The translations under genes and the position numbers were made by a program. DNA of 64,000 nt, from positions 17,272 through 81,271 of the forward strand of contig PKTT01000065.1 of NCBI GenBank assembly GCA_002869015.1, read 5' to 3'. The DNA is from Deltaproteobacteria bacterium. Its GTDB lineage: Bacteria > Desulfobacterota > Deferrisomatia > Deferrisomatales > BM512. The notes under the pieces were generated by a model. It saw nothing but the letters and a program-made list of their open reading frames with translations. It searched no databases and was not told the origin of the DNA. Shown in pieces: positions 9,054-18,090 of the stretch (position 1 is its first letter; each line of letters opens with the position of its first letter).

Positions 9054-10076
9054 ATGAAGGATCAGCGAGACGACGCGGTAAAGTTGGCAATTGGGCAGAT
9101 AGAAAAACAGTTTGGCAAGGGCTCCATTATGAAGATGGGAGAGGCCGGCGTAGCCCAGGGGATCGAGGCGATCTCTTCGGGGGCGCTCTCCATCGACATA
9201 GCGATGGGGGTCGGAGGTTTTCCCAAAGGGCGCGTTGTTGAGATTTTCGGGCCGGAGTCCTCGGGCAAGACGACCCTCGCGCTTCACGCCATAGCCGAAG
9301 CGCAAAAAGCCGGGGGTATTGCCGCTATCGTCGATGCGGAGCACGCGCTAGACGTTTCCTACGCCAAGAAGCTTGGAGTAAATATTGACGAGCTACTTGT
9401 GAGTCAGCCGGATTTCGGCGAGCAGGCACTGGAAATAACGGAAGTATTGGTTCGCTCCGGCGCAGTTGACGTAGTCGTCGTAGACTCAGTAGCGGCATTG
9501 GTGCCTAGGGCGGAGATTGAGGGTGAGATGGGCGACGCCCATGTAGGTTTGCAGGCAAGGCTTATGAGCCAGGCGCTTAGAAAGCTTACCTCAACGGTTG
9601 CCCGTTCCCACACACTGCTCATCTTTATCAATCAGATTCGCCACAAAATAGGTGTAATGTTCGGCAACCCTGAAACGACAACTGGTGGCAACGCGCTAAA
9701 ATTCTACTCCTCGATGCGTCTGGATATCAGGCGCATAGGAGCGCTAAAAGAGGGTGACGAGTCGATTGGCAACCGCACCAGAATCACGGTTGTAAAGAAC
9801 AAGGTTGCGCCGCCGTTTCGCAAGGTTGAGTTTGACATACTCTATGGCGAGGGGATCAGTCGGGAGGGAGATCTCATCGACCTGGCTGTTTCCAAAGATG
9901 TTATTGATAAACGAGGCTCCTGGTATGTGTATGGGGATGACCGCATAGGGCAGGGGCGCGAGAATGTTCGCCGTTACCTTAAAGAGCATCCGGAGCTGCG
10001 TGATGAGATAACGGCGAAGGTCAAGGCCCTCTATGGCCTCGACGCCCCTAAGGGTGAAGAGGTAGAGAAGGAATAA
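9054..10076 (+). CDS. recA: recombinase RecA
   Basis: 340 aa, the usual RecA length. Walker [14 protein letters not shown] lies near residue 64, with [10 protein letters not shown] at the N terminus, Walker B region [21 protein letters not shown], loop region [21 protein letters not shown], and the acidic C-terminal tail GEEVEKE. It performs strand exchange and LexA co-protease activation. AGAGGATGAG precedes the ATG. No LexA-type operator is obvious in the 16 nt before the gene, so it probably relies on an upstream operon promoter. No recX follows; pilT does. Confidence 0.97.
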   Translation: MKDQRDDAVKLAIGQIEKQFGKGSIMKMGEAGVAQGIEAISSGALSIDIAMGVGGFPKGRVVEIFGPESSGKTTLALHAIAEAQKAGGIAAIVDAEHALDVSYAKKLGVNIDELLVSQPDFGEQALEITEVLVRSGAVDVVVVDSVAALVPRAEIEGEMGDAHVGLQARLMSQALRKLTSTVARSHTLLIFINQIRHKIGVMFGNPETTTGGNALKFYSSMRLDIRRIGALKEGDESIGNRTRITVVKNKVAPPFRKVEFDILYGEGISREGDLIDLAVSKDVIDKRGSWYVYGDDRIGQGRENVRRYLKEHPELRDEITAKVKALYGLDAPKGEEVEKE

Positions 10077-10079
10077 GCG

Positions 10080-11201
10080 ATGGAACTCAATGCGGTTCTC
10101 AAGGCAGCTGTTGACGCAAACGCCTCGGACATTCACCTGAAAGCAGGGCTGCCCCCGATTTTCAGGTCAAACTCAGCCCTTAGACCATATAAGGCTGTTG
10201 GGCGGCTTACTCCCGATGTCCTTGCGTCGCTTGCCGAGGAGCTGATGAACGCCGGACAGCGTGACTCCTTTGAGCGAAACAGGGAGATCGATATGGGTTA
10301 CGGCGTTGCGGGTCTTGGGCGCTTTCGCCTCAATATCTTTCAGCAGCGCGGCTCCATAGGGATGGTTTTCAGGGTCATCCCAACCGAGGTGAAAACCGTG
10401 CGGCAGCTGGCTTTACCGAAAGTCGTCGAGACTTTGGCAGAGGAGCAGCGCGGGCTCATCCTGGTTACCGGGACCACCGGCTCCGGCAAATCAACTACTT
10501 TGGCGGCGATGATAGATCACATCAACGCCAGCCGCACAAGCCACGTGATGACAATTGAGGACCCAATCGAGTTCTTGCACCGCGACAAAAAATCTATAAT
10601 CAATCAGCGCGAGGTGGGCTTTGATACCCATAGCTTCTCCGGTGCATTGAAATCAGCTTTAAGGCAGGACCCCGATGTGATACTCGTCGGTGAGATGCGC
10701 GACTTTGAGACTATAGAGACAGCGTTGGTAGCGGCGGAGACGGGCCATCTGGTTCTCTCTACTCTGCATACGGTGGACGCAGGTGAGACAATCAACCGAA
10801 TCATCTCCGTCTTTCCCCCCTATCAGCAAAAGCAGGTTCGCTTGCAGCTAGCCTCCATAATCAAAGGAATAGTATCACAGCGCCTAGTGAACAGGGCAGA
10901 TGGCAAGGGGCGCGTGCCCGCCGTTGAGGTCATGGTATCCACCTCAAGGATAAGGGAGTGCATCGAATCTCCCGAAAAGACAAAAGAGATAACTACCGCC
11001 ATTTCCGAGGGCTATACGACTTACAAGATGCAAACCTTTGACCAGTCGCTTTTGGGACTATTACAGTCGAAGCTAATAACTTACAAGGAGGCATTGCGCC
11101 AATCCTCCAACCCCGACGACCTTGCGCTAAAGGTCTCCGGTATAAGCTCGACACACGACAGCCGCTGGGAGCCTTTCGAGGGGCAATCGGGCAAAAAATA
11201 A
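10080..11201 (+). CDS. pilT: type IV pilus retraction ATPase PilT
   Basis: 373 aa. It has the PilT N-terminal domain (ANASDIHLKAGLPP), Walker A GTTGSGKSTTLAAM, Asp box IEDPIEF, Walker B DPDVILVGEMRD, His box ETGHLVLSTLHT, and the C-terminal arm near SYTTYKMQTFDQSL. Hexameric motor that depolymerises pili for twitching. It follows recA by 3 nt and precedes alaS. A second PilT-family ATPase lies at 21991-23088. No other pilus genes are in the window. Confidence 0.93.
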   Translation: MELNAVLKAAVDANASDIHLKAGLPPIFRSNSALRPYKAVGRLTPDVLASLAEELMNAGQRDSFERNREIDMGYGVAGLGRFRLNIFQQRGSIGMVFRVIPTEVKTVRQLALPKVVETLAEEQRGLILVTGTTGSGKSTTLAAMIDHINASRTSHVMTIEDPIEFLHRDKKSIINQREVGFDTHSFSGALKSALRQDPDVILVGEMRDFETIETALVAAETGHLVLSTLHTVDAGETINRIISVFPPYQQKQVRLQLASIIKGIVSQRLVNRADGKGRVPAVEVMVSTSRIRECIESPEKTKEITTAISEGYTTYKMQTFDQSLLGLLQSKLITYKEALRQSSNPDDLALKVSGISSTHDSRWEPFEGQSGKK

Positions 11202-11240
11202 TTAACGATAATTTCTATAGATAAATCGAGAGGACCACAA

Positions 11241-13889
11241 ATGACCGGAGCAGAAGTCCGGAAGCTCTTTCTGGATTACTTTGAGAAGAAGGGCCACAAG
11301 GTTGTCGCCAGCAGCTCCCTTGTGCCGCAGAACGACCCCACGCTCCTATTTACCAACGCGGGGATGAATCAGTTCAAGAACATCTTCACCGGCGTTGAAA
11401 ATCGCGATTACAAACGCGCCACAACCTGCCAGAAGTGCCTTAGGGTCTCGGGTAAGCATAACGACCTTGAGAACGTCGGCCGCACCGCACGCCATCACAC
11501 CTTTTTTGAGATGTTGGGCAACTTCAGCTTTGGAGATTATTTCAAGCGGGACGCCATCATTTTTGGCTGGGAGTTTCTAACCGAGGTAGTCGGCCTTGAT
11601 AAAGATCGCTTATGGGTAACCATCTTTGATGATGACGACGAGGCGGATACCCTCTGGCGCGAGCTAACACCGGTCCCCCCTGAGCGAATAATACGTTGCG
11701 GCGAGAAAGACAACTTTTGGGCCATGGGCGATACAGGCCCATGTGGGCCTTGCAGCGAGATACACTTTGACCAGGGCCCGGGTATATACCCCTGCCCGGA
11801 CCCGGAAAATTGCGGCCCGGAGTGCGACTGCGACAGATATCTTGAGCTTTGGAACCTTGTCTTTATGCAGTTCGAGAGGGATGCCTCCGGCACTCTTAAC
11901 CCCCTGCCCAAACCCTCAATTGATACCGGGATGGGGCTTGAGCGCATTACCTCCGTGGTGCAAGGCAAGCTCAACAATTACGATACTGACCTCTTTAGCC
12001 CGCTTATTGATTTTACAGCCAATTTGGCTGGTACTAAGTATGGGGCCTCTGAGGACTCCGACGTTAGCCTACGCGTCATAGCCGACCATATACGTTCGGC
12101 TGTATTCCTTATTGGTGACGGCATCCTTCCCTCCAATGAGGGGCGAGGTTACGTGTTGAGGCGAGTTATGCGCCGGGCAATGCGGCACGGGAGACTTCTT
12201 GGCTTCACGGAGCCCTTCTTCCACGAGGTCGCAGGGGTCGTTATCACCTCTATGGAGGAGAGCTACCCTGATTTGGCCGATAAACGTGACTATGTAGCCA
12301 AGGTCATTCTGCATGAGGAGGAGCGCTTTATACGCACCCTCGACCGCGGCCTTCAGCTCCTTGAGTCCGAGGTTGAAAAGGTGGAGGCTGCGGGCAGCGG
12401 CGTCCTCCCCGGCGAGGTTATTTTTCGCCTTTATGACACCTACGGTTTCCCGGTAGATTTAACTGCGGATATCGTTGTCGACAGGGGCATTGTATTAGAT
12501 GAAGCGGGCTTTGAGGCTGAGATGGAGGCGCAGCGGGAGAAGGCGAGGAGCGCCTGGAAGGGCTCAGGGGAGGAGGCCGTTAGCAGCGCTTACAGAGAGC
12601 TCGTAGAGGGGGGCCACCGCGTTACCTTCACAGGTTATGATCTCCTTGAGAATGAAACTGAAGTGAAGGCGCTCATTGTGGACGGATCCATTGTTGATGA
12701 AGCCGCTGAAGGGGCCTTAGTGGAGCTTATCCTCGGCGAGTCGCCTTTCTACGGAGAGAGCGGCGGGCAGATGGGCGATACAGGCGTCGTTACCGGCGAA
12801 GGCTTCAAGGTAAAGGTAACAACCGCTCAAAAGCCTTTGGACGGCCTTATTGTACTCCATGGTGAAGTAACGGAGGGCAAAGCCTCTGTAGGCGCTAAAG
12901 TACATGCGAAGGTGAAAAGCGGCGAGCGCTTTGCCACAGCGCAAAACCACTCCGCTACCCACCTCATGCATGCTGCACTCCAGGAGGTCTTGGGGGACCA
13001 TGTAAAACAGGCTGGCTCCCTTGTTGGACCGGATAGACTCCGCTTTGACTTCTCCCACTTCGCGCCCATGACTAAGGAGGAGATTCGCAAAGTTGAGGAG
13101 TTGGTCAATGTTTGGGCCGCTAAAAATGACCCCATCTCTGTCTCAGAAGAGAATTATGACGCCGCCGTAAAGAAAGGAGTAAAGGCCCTCTTCGGTGAGA
13201 AGTATGGTGACAAGGTCCGCGTGGTTAAGATGGGAGAGGTTTCTGCCGAGCTATGCGGGGGCACCCACGCATCCTCAACTGGAGAAATAGGCCTTTTTAA
13301 GATACTTTCTGAGGCAGGCGTAGCCGCCGGGGTAAGGCGTATTGAGGCAGCTACCGGTGAGCGGGCACTTTCGGCTATGTGGGATACCGAGGATAAGCTG
13401 GATGCTGTCGCTTCGGCGCTCAAATCTTCCCCCGACGAGGCGGCTGAACGCATAAAGAAGATACAAGCCGCAATGAGAGAACAAGAAAAAGAGATAACAT
13501 CGCTACGTGGACAGCTTGCAAGCGGCACTTCAAGGGATATCCTTTCAGAGAAGCGTGAGATTGCAGGTGTGGATGTTCTTGCAGCCCGCGCTCCGGTTTC
13601 AGACGCTAAGGGCATCAGGGAATTCGCCGATACCCTGCGGGACCGCATGAAGAGCGGCATCTTTGCCCTAGGCGCCGAGGCGGATGGTAAGGCGGTGCTG
13701 CTTGTGGGTGTTACCGCCGACTTGACCGCAAAGGTCAAGGCTGGCGAGTTGATCCGCCCCATCGCGGAAGTTGTTGGCGGTCGTGGAGGAGGAAAGCCCG
13801 AGCTGGCTCAGGCTGGTGGAAGTGAACCCGCTAAGCTGGATGAAGCTTTAGCGCTCTTTTATGATGTTGTAGCTAAAGGGCTCGGCTAA
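11241..13889 (+). CDS. alaS: alanyl-tRNA synthetase
   Basis: 882 aa, full length. Catalytic core starts with RKLFLDYFEKKGHKVV and TARHHTFFEMLGNFSFGDYF. The editing domain carries HSATHLMHAAL (HxxxH) and CGGTHASSTGEIG for zinc binding. A C-terminal coiled and DHHA1-like region ends with GGRGGGKPELAQAGG. An extra Cys-rich insertion in the catalytic domain (CGPCSEIHFD ... CPDPENCGPECDCDRYLELWN) matches a known AlaS variant. GAGAGGA ribosome site. Follows pilT by 39 nt. Confidence 0.97.
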   Translation: MTGAEVRKLFLDYFEKKGHKVVASSSLVPQNDPTLLFTNAGMNQFKNIFTGVENRDYKRATTCQKCLRVSGKHNDLENVGRTARHHTFFEMLGNFSFGDYFKRDAIIFGWEFLTEVVGLDKDRLWVTIFDDDDEADTLWRELTPVPPERIIRCGEKDNFWAMGDTGPCGPCSEIHFDQGPGIYPCPDPENCGPECDCDRYLELWNLVFMQFERDASGTLNPLPKPSIDTGMGLERITSVVQGKLNNYDTDLFSPLIDFTANLAGTKYGASEDSDVSLRVIADHIRSAVFLIGDGILPSNEGRGYVLRRVMRRAMRHGRLLGFTEPFFHEVAGVVITSMEESYPDLADKRDYVAKVILHEEERFIRTLDRGLQLLESEVEKVEAAGSGVLPGEVIFRLYDTYGFPVDLTADIVVDRGIVLDEAGFEAEMEAQREKARSAWKGSGEEAVSSAYRELVEGGHRVTFTGYDLLENETEVKALIVDGSIVDEAAEGALVELILGESPFYGESGGQMGDTGVVTGEGFKVKVTTAQKPLDGLIVLHGEVTEGKASVGAKVHAKVKSGERFATAQNHSATHLMHAALQEVLGDHVKQAGSLVGPDRLRFDFSHFAPMTKEEIRKVEELVNVWAAKNDPISVSEENYDAAVKKGVKALFGEKYGDKVRVVKMGEVSAELCGGTHASSTGEIGLFKILSEAGVAAGVRRIEAATGERALSAMWDTEDKLDAVASALKSSPDEAAERIKKIQAAMREQEKEITSLRGQLASGTSRDILSEKREIAGVDVLAARAPVSDAKGIREFADTLRDRMKSGIFALGAEADGKAVLLVGVTADLTAKVKAGELIRPIAEVVGGRGGGKPELAQAGGSEPAKLDEALALFYDVVAKGLG

Positions 13890-13912
13890 AGGGATGTAAA
13901 TGGGAGCAAATT

Positions 13913-14215
13913 ATGATTGAAGTTTTACGTAAGGCGATGTTGGCTGGTATAGGTGCACTGACGCTTACAGAGGCCAAAGCGCGGTCTATTGTCGACGAGC
14001 TGGTAGAGCATGGAAAACTCTCCAAAGAGGAGGGCGAAGGGCTTGTTGAAGAGCTGTTGGCAAAGGCGGCGGTATCGCGCAAAGAGCTTGAACAGAAAAC
14101 AACCGAGTTTTTGAAAGAGGGCCTTAAAAAGATGGACCTCGTAATGCGCAGCGAATTTGATGAGCTAAAGGCCAGGGTAGCGCTCCTTGAGGAGAAGTTA
14201 ACTAAAGAGAAGTAG
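13913..14215 (+). CDS. small phasin-like / PHA-granule-associated helical protein
   Basis: 100 aa, highly charged and almost entirely helical. It opens with MIEVLRKAMLAGIGALTLTEAKA, continues through VDELVEHGKLSKEEGEGLVEELL, and ends in a coiled coil (RVALLEEKLTKEK). This matches the small phasin / polyhydroxyalkanoate-regulator-like family found in many proteobacteria. A PHA role is not supported by any neighbour, so the functional label is tentative. It is probably cotranscribed with alaS and ends just before an intrinsic terminator. Confidence 0.65.
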   Translation: MIEVLRKAMLAGIGALTLTEAKARSIVDELVEHGKLSKEEGEGLVEELLAKAAVSRKELEQKTTEFLKEGLKKMDLVMRSEFDELKARVALLEEKLTKEK

Positions 14216-14238
14216 GGTCTTTTTGTGCCCTTTGATTA

Positions 14239-14275
14239 AAGAAGGCGTCATCTTAGGGTGACGCCTTCTTCTTTG
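14239..14275 (+). terminator. intrinsic terminator after alaS / phasin-like gene
   Basis: AAGAAGGCGTCA (14239-14250) pairs perfectly with TGACGCCTTCTT (14259-14270) around an 8-nt loop. A pyrimidine-rich, mixed T tract follows. Confidence 0.7.
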
Positions 14276-14319
14276 GTGTCAGGTCTTGAAGAGCGCTGTT
14301 GCTGTGGTAGAATAAATCC

Positions 14320-15159
14320 ATGACAAGACCAGTGAGAGTGGAATTTCCCGGCGCGGTTTACTTCATCACAGCCCGTTCAGTTGGTGGTGAGGCGCTTTTT
14401 CGTGGTGATGATGACCGCTCCAGCTTTCTGTATATTATTTCCCATGTTGTCTCTAGGTACAGTTGGAATGTGTGGGGGTACGCCCTTTTAAAAGGCGAAT
14501 ACCTTCTTTTAATCGAAACCCCTGAGGCTAATCTTTCCAAAGGCATGCGCCAGCTTGGGGGGCTCTATACCCAACGCTACAATGAAAAGTATGGGCGTAA
14601 AGGCAAGCTCTTCAGGGGCAGGTATAAATCGCTGCTGGTCGAGCGGGGTGACAAGGTTCTTGAGGTAGTTCGGCACATTGCGCTTGCTCCCGTACGCGCT
14701 AAATTATCTACCGGCCCGGAATTTTATATCTATTCAAGCCACAGGCCGCTGTCGGGGTTGGCCCGGCGTCCCGAATGGCTAGATGCGGATGGCTTGCTTC
14801 AATTTTTCGGTGGTGAAGAACCGGTGAAAAAATACGCCAACTACATCTATTCTGTGGACGCTGCGGCAACTATTTTGTCAGGTGCCAGACGGCAGCTAGC
14901 CCTTGGCGGGGACGAATTGCTTGAAAAAAGTAGTGAGTTGGCGAGGAAAAAGGTATCAGGCCGTGGGGTTAGGCGCCCATCGCTTGCAAAGTTAAAACGA
15001 ATTGTCGGGAAAAAATTCAACTCTAAGGATGAGCGAAATCTAGCGGTTTATGCTGCTTACGATGAAGGCGGCTACACCCTTGAAGAGATTGGCGAGGCCA
15101 TTGGCCTCCACTACGCTACCATTAGCCGCATAATCAAAAAGGTTGAGGAAGCGAGCTAA
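14320..15159 (+). CDS. REP-associated tyrosine transposase (RAYT/Y1)-like protein with lost HUH motif and C-terminal HTH
   Basis: 279 aa. The N-terminal ~175 residues follow the RAYT/IS200-like fold: MTRPVRVEFPGAVYFITARS, GYALLKGEYLLLIETP, QRYNEKYGRKGKLFRGRYKS, VVRHIALAPVRAKL. Active relatives have HVT in the first motif and NHFHLLI or NHVHLLI in the second. Here the histidines are gone (YFIT and KGEYLLLI), while a Tyr remains in LYTQRYNEKYG. The C-terminal ~70 residues resemble a DnaA-like or Trp-repressor-like HTH (EGGYTLEEIGEAIGLHYATISRIIKK). It is probably a domesticated, catalytically dead DNA-binding protein. It sits between two hairpins and is convergent with rho. Confidence 0.8.
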   Translation: MTRPVRVEFPGAVYFITARSVGGEALFRGDDDRSSFLYIISHVVSRYSWNVWGYALLKGEYLLLIETPEANLSKGMRQLGGLYTQRYNEKYGRKGKLFRGRYKSLLVERGDKVLEVVRHIALAPVRAKLSTGPEFYIYSSHRPLSGLARRPEWLDADGLLQFFGGEEPVKKYANYIYSVDAAATILSGARRQLALGGDELLEKSSELARKKVSGRGVRRPSLAKLKRIVGKKFNSKDERNLAVYAAYDEGGYTLEEIGEAIGLHYATISRIIKKVEEAS

Positions 15160-15180
15160 AGACTAAGCTTTATGAGCGTA

Positions 15181-15209
15181 AAAAAGGCCGCACGAATGTG
15201 CGGCCTTTT
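15181..15209. terminator. bidirectional intrinsic terminator between RAYT-like gene and rho
   Basis: AAAAAGGCCGCAC (15181-15193), GAAT loop, GTGCGGCCTTTT (15198-15209). The A and T flanks let it work in both directions between convergent genes. Confidence 0.82.
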
Positions 15210-15232
15210 CAATTTCTAAGGAGTTGGGCTCA

Positions 15233-16480
15233 TCAATCGCTCATTGACTCAAAAAATTCCGTGTTGGATTCCGTTCCCTTCATCCTGTCCAAGAGGAACT
15301 CCATGGCGTCCTGGGGATTTAGCGCCGAAAGCACCTTCCTGAGTATCCAAATACGGTTCATCTCCATTTCGTTGAGAATGAGATCCTCTCTTCTGGTGCC
15401 GGAACGCTGTATGTCAATGGCTGGGAAGACCCGGCGGTCTGCAAGCTTGCGGTCCAGCACAAGCTCCATGTTGCCCGTTCCCTTAAATTCCTCGAAGATG
15501 ACCTCATCCATTCTGGAGCCGGTGTCAACAAGCGCGGTTGCGATGATTGTAAGGCTCCCTCCCTCCTCAATATTACGCGCCGCGCCGAAAAAGCGCTTTG
15601 GTTTGTGCAGGGCGTTCGAATCAACGCCGCCGGAGAGGATTTTGCCGGAGTGCGGTACGACCGTGTTGTAAGCTCGGGCGAGGCGTGTGATTGAGTCTAA
15701 GAGTATTACAACGTCTTTGCGGTGCTCAACCAGGCGCTTGGCCTTCTCAATGACCATATCCGCCACCTGAACATGCCGCTGTGCCTGCTCATCGAAGGTG
15801 GAGGAGATGACCTCGCCCTTGACTGAGCGCTGCATATCGGTGACCTCTTCGGGTCGCTCATCTATCAGGAGAACTATCTGCTCGATTTCGGGGTGGTTGG
15901 CGGTAATGGAGTTGGAAATTTCTTTAAGTAGGACTGTTTTTCCTGTTCTTGGCGGTGCGACAATCAGTCCGCGTTGCCCCATGCCTACCGGTGAGGTTAT
16001 GTCCATCACTCGCATTGTGTAGATAGAGGGCCCCACCTCTAACTTTATGCGCTGGTCAGGGAATATTGGGGTAAGGTTCTCAAAGAGCATCCTGTTTCTG
16101 GCCTGCTCAGGGGTGTCGCCATTTATAGTGGAAACTTTCAGTAGGGCGAAATATCGTTCAGAATCCTTGGGTGGCCTAATCTGACCATTTACTGTATCGC
16201 CTGTACGAAGCCCAAAGCGCCTTATCTGGCTAGGGGAGACGTAGATATCGTCCGGCCCGGGCAGATAGCTGTAGTCTGGTGAGCGGAGAAAGCCGAAACC
16301 ATCTGGAAGGAGCTCCAGCGTTCCCTCTCCAAATATGTTCCCATTCTGCTCGGAGGTCGCTTTAAGAATGGCAAAGATTAGATCCTGCCTGCGCAGCCGA
16401 GTCGCGCCCTCGATCTCCAGTGATTCCCCAAGCTCGGTGAGCTCGCTGATAGCTTTTTTCTTGAGTTCTTGCAGATGCAT
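15233..16480 (-). CDS. rho: transcription termination factor Rho
   Basis: 415 aa. N-terminal helical domain ([19 protein letters not shown]), RNA-binding cold-shock-like domain ([35 protein letters not shown]), and ATPase domain with Walker [13 protein letters not shown] and Walker B-type [17 protein letters not shown]-loop and R-loop regions follow ([15 protein letters not shown]). Hexameric RNA helicase that ends transcripts. GGAG precedes the ATG by about 10 nt. A leader of about 200 nt separates it from its likely promoter; I found no obvious regulatory structure in it. Confidence 0.96.
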   Translation of the reverse strand: MHLQELKKKAISELTELGESLEIEGATRLRRQDLIFAILKATSEQNGNIFGEGTLELLPDGFGFLRSPDYSYLPGPDDIYVSPSQIRRFGLRTGDTVNGQIRPPKDSERYFALLKVSTINGDTPEQARNRMLFENLTPIFPDQRIKLEVGPSIYTMRVMDITSPVGMGQRGLIVAPPRTGKTVLLKEISNSITANHPEIEQIVLLIDERPEEVTDMQRSVKGEVISSTFDEQAQRHVQVADMVIEKAKRLVEHRKDVVILLDSITRLARAYNTVVPHSGKILSGGVDSNALHKPKRFFGAARNIEEGGSLTIIATALVDTGSRMDEVIFEEFKGTGNMELVLDRKLADRRVFPAIDIQRSGTRREDLILNEMEMNRIWILRKVLSALNPQDAMEFLLDRMKGTESNTEFFESMSD

Positions 16481-16690
16481 GGATTAGTGCTCCGGGCTTT
16501 TGCGGCCCTCTGTTGTGAAGTTTTTTAACATTAACAATTTAATTGGAAAGAGCTTCTTGGCGGTCGGACGAATCGGTCCTCTTTAGAAGTCTGTTTGAAT
16601 AAATAACGGTAGCTTTTCGCTCTCTATGAGGCCCCTTCAAGGGATACCGTGAAATTGTGCGGGGAGTGTTTTTGGAATAACTGATTTAAA

Positions 16691-16719
16691 CTATTAGACA
16701 TCGAACGTTAATTTGTCAA
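16691..16719 (-). promoter_or_regulatory. putative sigma70 promoter for rho
   Basis: On the minus strand TTGACA (16719-16714), 17 nt, then TAATAG (16696-16691). It overlaps the last codons of coaE and reads into the ~210-nt rho leader. Perfect -35, moderate -10. Confidence 0.45.
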
Positions 16720-17384
16720 GGTTTTTCAGCCTTAGGATATTTATCGTTGTGTCTAATAATGGCATCTACGAAACTTTCAACCTCGGCCTCAAGGTCTTCA
16801 CGTGAGCCGTTATTATCTATCACCCAATCGCTTCTCTTCGCTTTCTCATCGATATCTAGCTGCGCGGCAATTCGAGCCTTGGCCTGAGCTTCGACCATCG
16901 TTGCGCGTGCCATTATTCTTCCAAGCTGAAGGGCAGCGGCGGTATGTACAACAACCACCAAGTCGAATTGTTTCTCCATACCCGTCTCATAGAGTAGCGG
17001 CACATCATAGACCGCGAATCCAACGGTGGAGCTTTCAAGAAGACGGGTAAATTCCGAGCTTGCCTCTGCAGAGACCCGTGGATGAACTATTGCGTTTAGG
17101 TCGGCTAGGGCCTGAGGGTTTTCAAATACTACTTTAGCTAATGACTCTCTGTTGAGAGTGCCGTCCGGGTTGATGACGTTTTTGCCAAAACGATTTCGTA
17201 TTTCATTTAGGGCGGGCTGTCCAGGGGAAACCACACGCTTAGCAAGTTCGTCGGCGTCTATAACGGGCACCCCAAGCCCTCTTAGTATATTTGCGGCCGT
17301 TGACTTCCCTGTTCCAATGGAGCCGGTAAGCCCAATCCGTTTAATTTTATGGTTGGGTAAAGATTTATTCACCCCTGACTCCAA
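16716..17384 (-). CDS. coaE: dephospho-CoA kinase
   Basis: 222 aa. P-loop GLTGSIGTGKSTAA near residue 18, then GVPVIDADELAKRVV, the HPRV segment (IVHPRVSAEA) and VYDVPLLYETGME, all CoaE signatures. It phosphorylates dephospho-CoA at the 3' position in the last step of CoA synthesis. The first ~14 residues before KRIGLTG look like an extension, so the start may be slightly downstream. Overlaps the end of pgeF by 20 nt, which implies cotranscription. Confidence 0.93.
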   Translation of the reverse strand: MESGVNKSLPNHKIKRIGLTGSIGTGKSTAANILRGLGVPVIDADELAKRVVSPGQPALNEIRNRFGKNVINPDGTLNRESLAKVVFENPQALADLNAIVHPRVSAEASSEFTRLLESSTVGFAVYDVPLLYETGMEKQFDLVVVVHTAAALQLGRIMARATMVEAQAKARIAAQLDIDEKAKRSDWVIDNNGSREDLEAEVESFVDAIIRHNDKYPKAEKP

Positions 17385-18090
17385 TGAATGAGCACATCCG
17401 CTCCTTCTCGCCTGAGCGCCGGTGTGAGAAAAATGAGCTATCCTCGCAAAGGGTGCAGAGACCTGTATCCTCGATACTATCCTCCGCTACTCCTCCATTC
17501 AAAAGCTGGCCCTTAACCAGCGATGGGAGGTCCAGGTAGAATTTACCCCCATCGGCTGGTTTTAGATAACTATCATCAACCATCTTCTCAAACTCAGCAC
17601 CGACTTCAAAGCAGCACGGGCCGAGCGCAGGTCCAATAGCACATAGCAAGTTGCCGGTGTTGACTCCAATGGACTGAAAGAGGTCAAGCGCTGAGGGCAC
17701 TATTTCAGCGAGCGTGCTTCTCCAACCGCAATGGAGCGCGGCTAAATGCTTAGTGATAGGGTCAAAGAGCAGCAAGGGCAGACAGTCAGCGGTTTTGATG
17801 CCGTAAAGCACTCCAGCTACGCCCTCTCCGAACCAGCCGTCACCCTCAGGAAGGTGGCGCATCTCAGAGGTGCGGATGATCTCTTTGCCGTGGACCTGCG
17901 TCAAAAGTCTAAGCTCTTGCATGCCCGTTTGTCTGAGGAGTCTGGATGAGGTGTTTTCGTCGAGTATGTTGCCGGCGTTTCTGGTGGTGAAGCCGTGGAT
18001 TAGCCCGATTTGTCCTGACAGGGAGGACGCATGTATAATTGCTCCATCTTCAAAGGAGCGCTTTACGTGTATCTTTTTAAAATGAGACAT
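17365..18090 (-). CDS. pgeF: peptidoglycan editing factor PgeF / multicopper-oxidase-like laccase-domain protein
   Basis: 241 aa YlmD/YfiH family protein. Seen: GLIHGFTTRNAG, LTQVHGKEI, KTADCLPLLLFDP, ALHCGWRSTLAEIV, IGPALGPCCFEVG, and the terminal SHRRSGEKERMCSFIGV. Family members act on nucleosides (LACC1-like) and, in E. coli, remove misincorporated L-Ser from UDP-MurNAc intermediates. The conserved His and Cys of the active site are present. Its start codon lies inside the divergent DUF3108 gene region, so regulation of the two may be linked. Confidence 0.87.
   Translation of the reverse strand: MSHFKKIHVKRSFEDGAIIHASSLSGQIGLIHGFTTRNAGNILDENTSSRLLRQTGMQELRLLTQVHGKEIIRTSEMRHLPEGDGWFGEGVAGVLYGIKTADCLPLLLFDPITKHLAALHCGWRSTLAEIVPSALDLFQSIGVNTGNLLCAIGPALGPCCFEVGAEFEKMVDDSYLKPADGGKFYLDLPSLVKGQLLNGGVAEDSIEDTGLCTLCEDSSFFSHRRSGEKERMCSFIGVRGE

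Noticed and set aside
14239-15209. The two hairpins flanking the RAYT-like gene as an active REP/BIME element
   Set aside because: Their stems differ in sequence and both fit ordinary terminators of the adjacent genes; no REP GTAG/GAAT-type guide tetranucleotide pair could be assigned.
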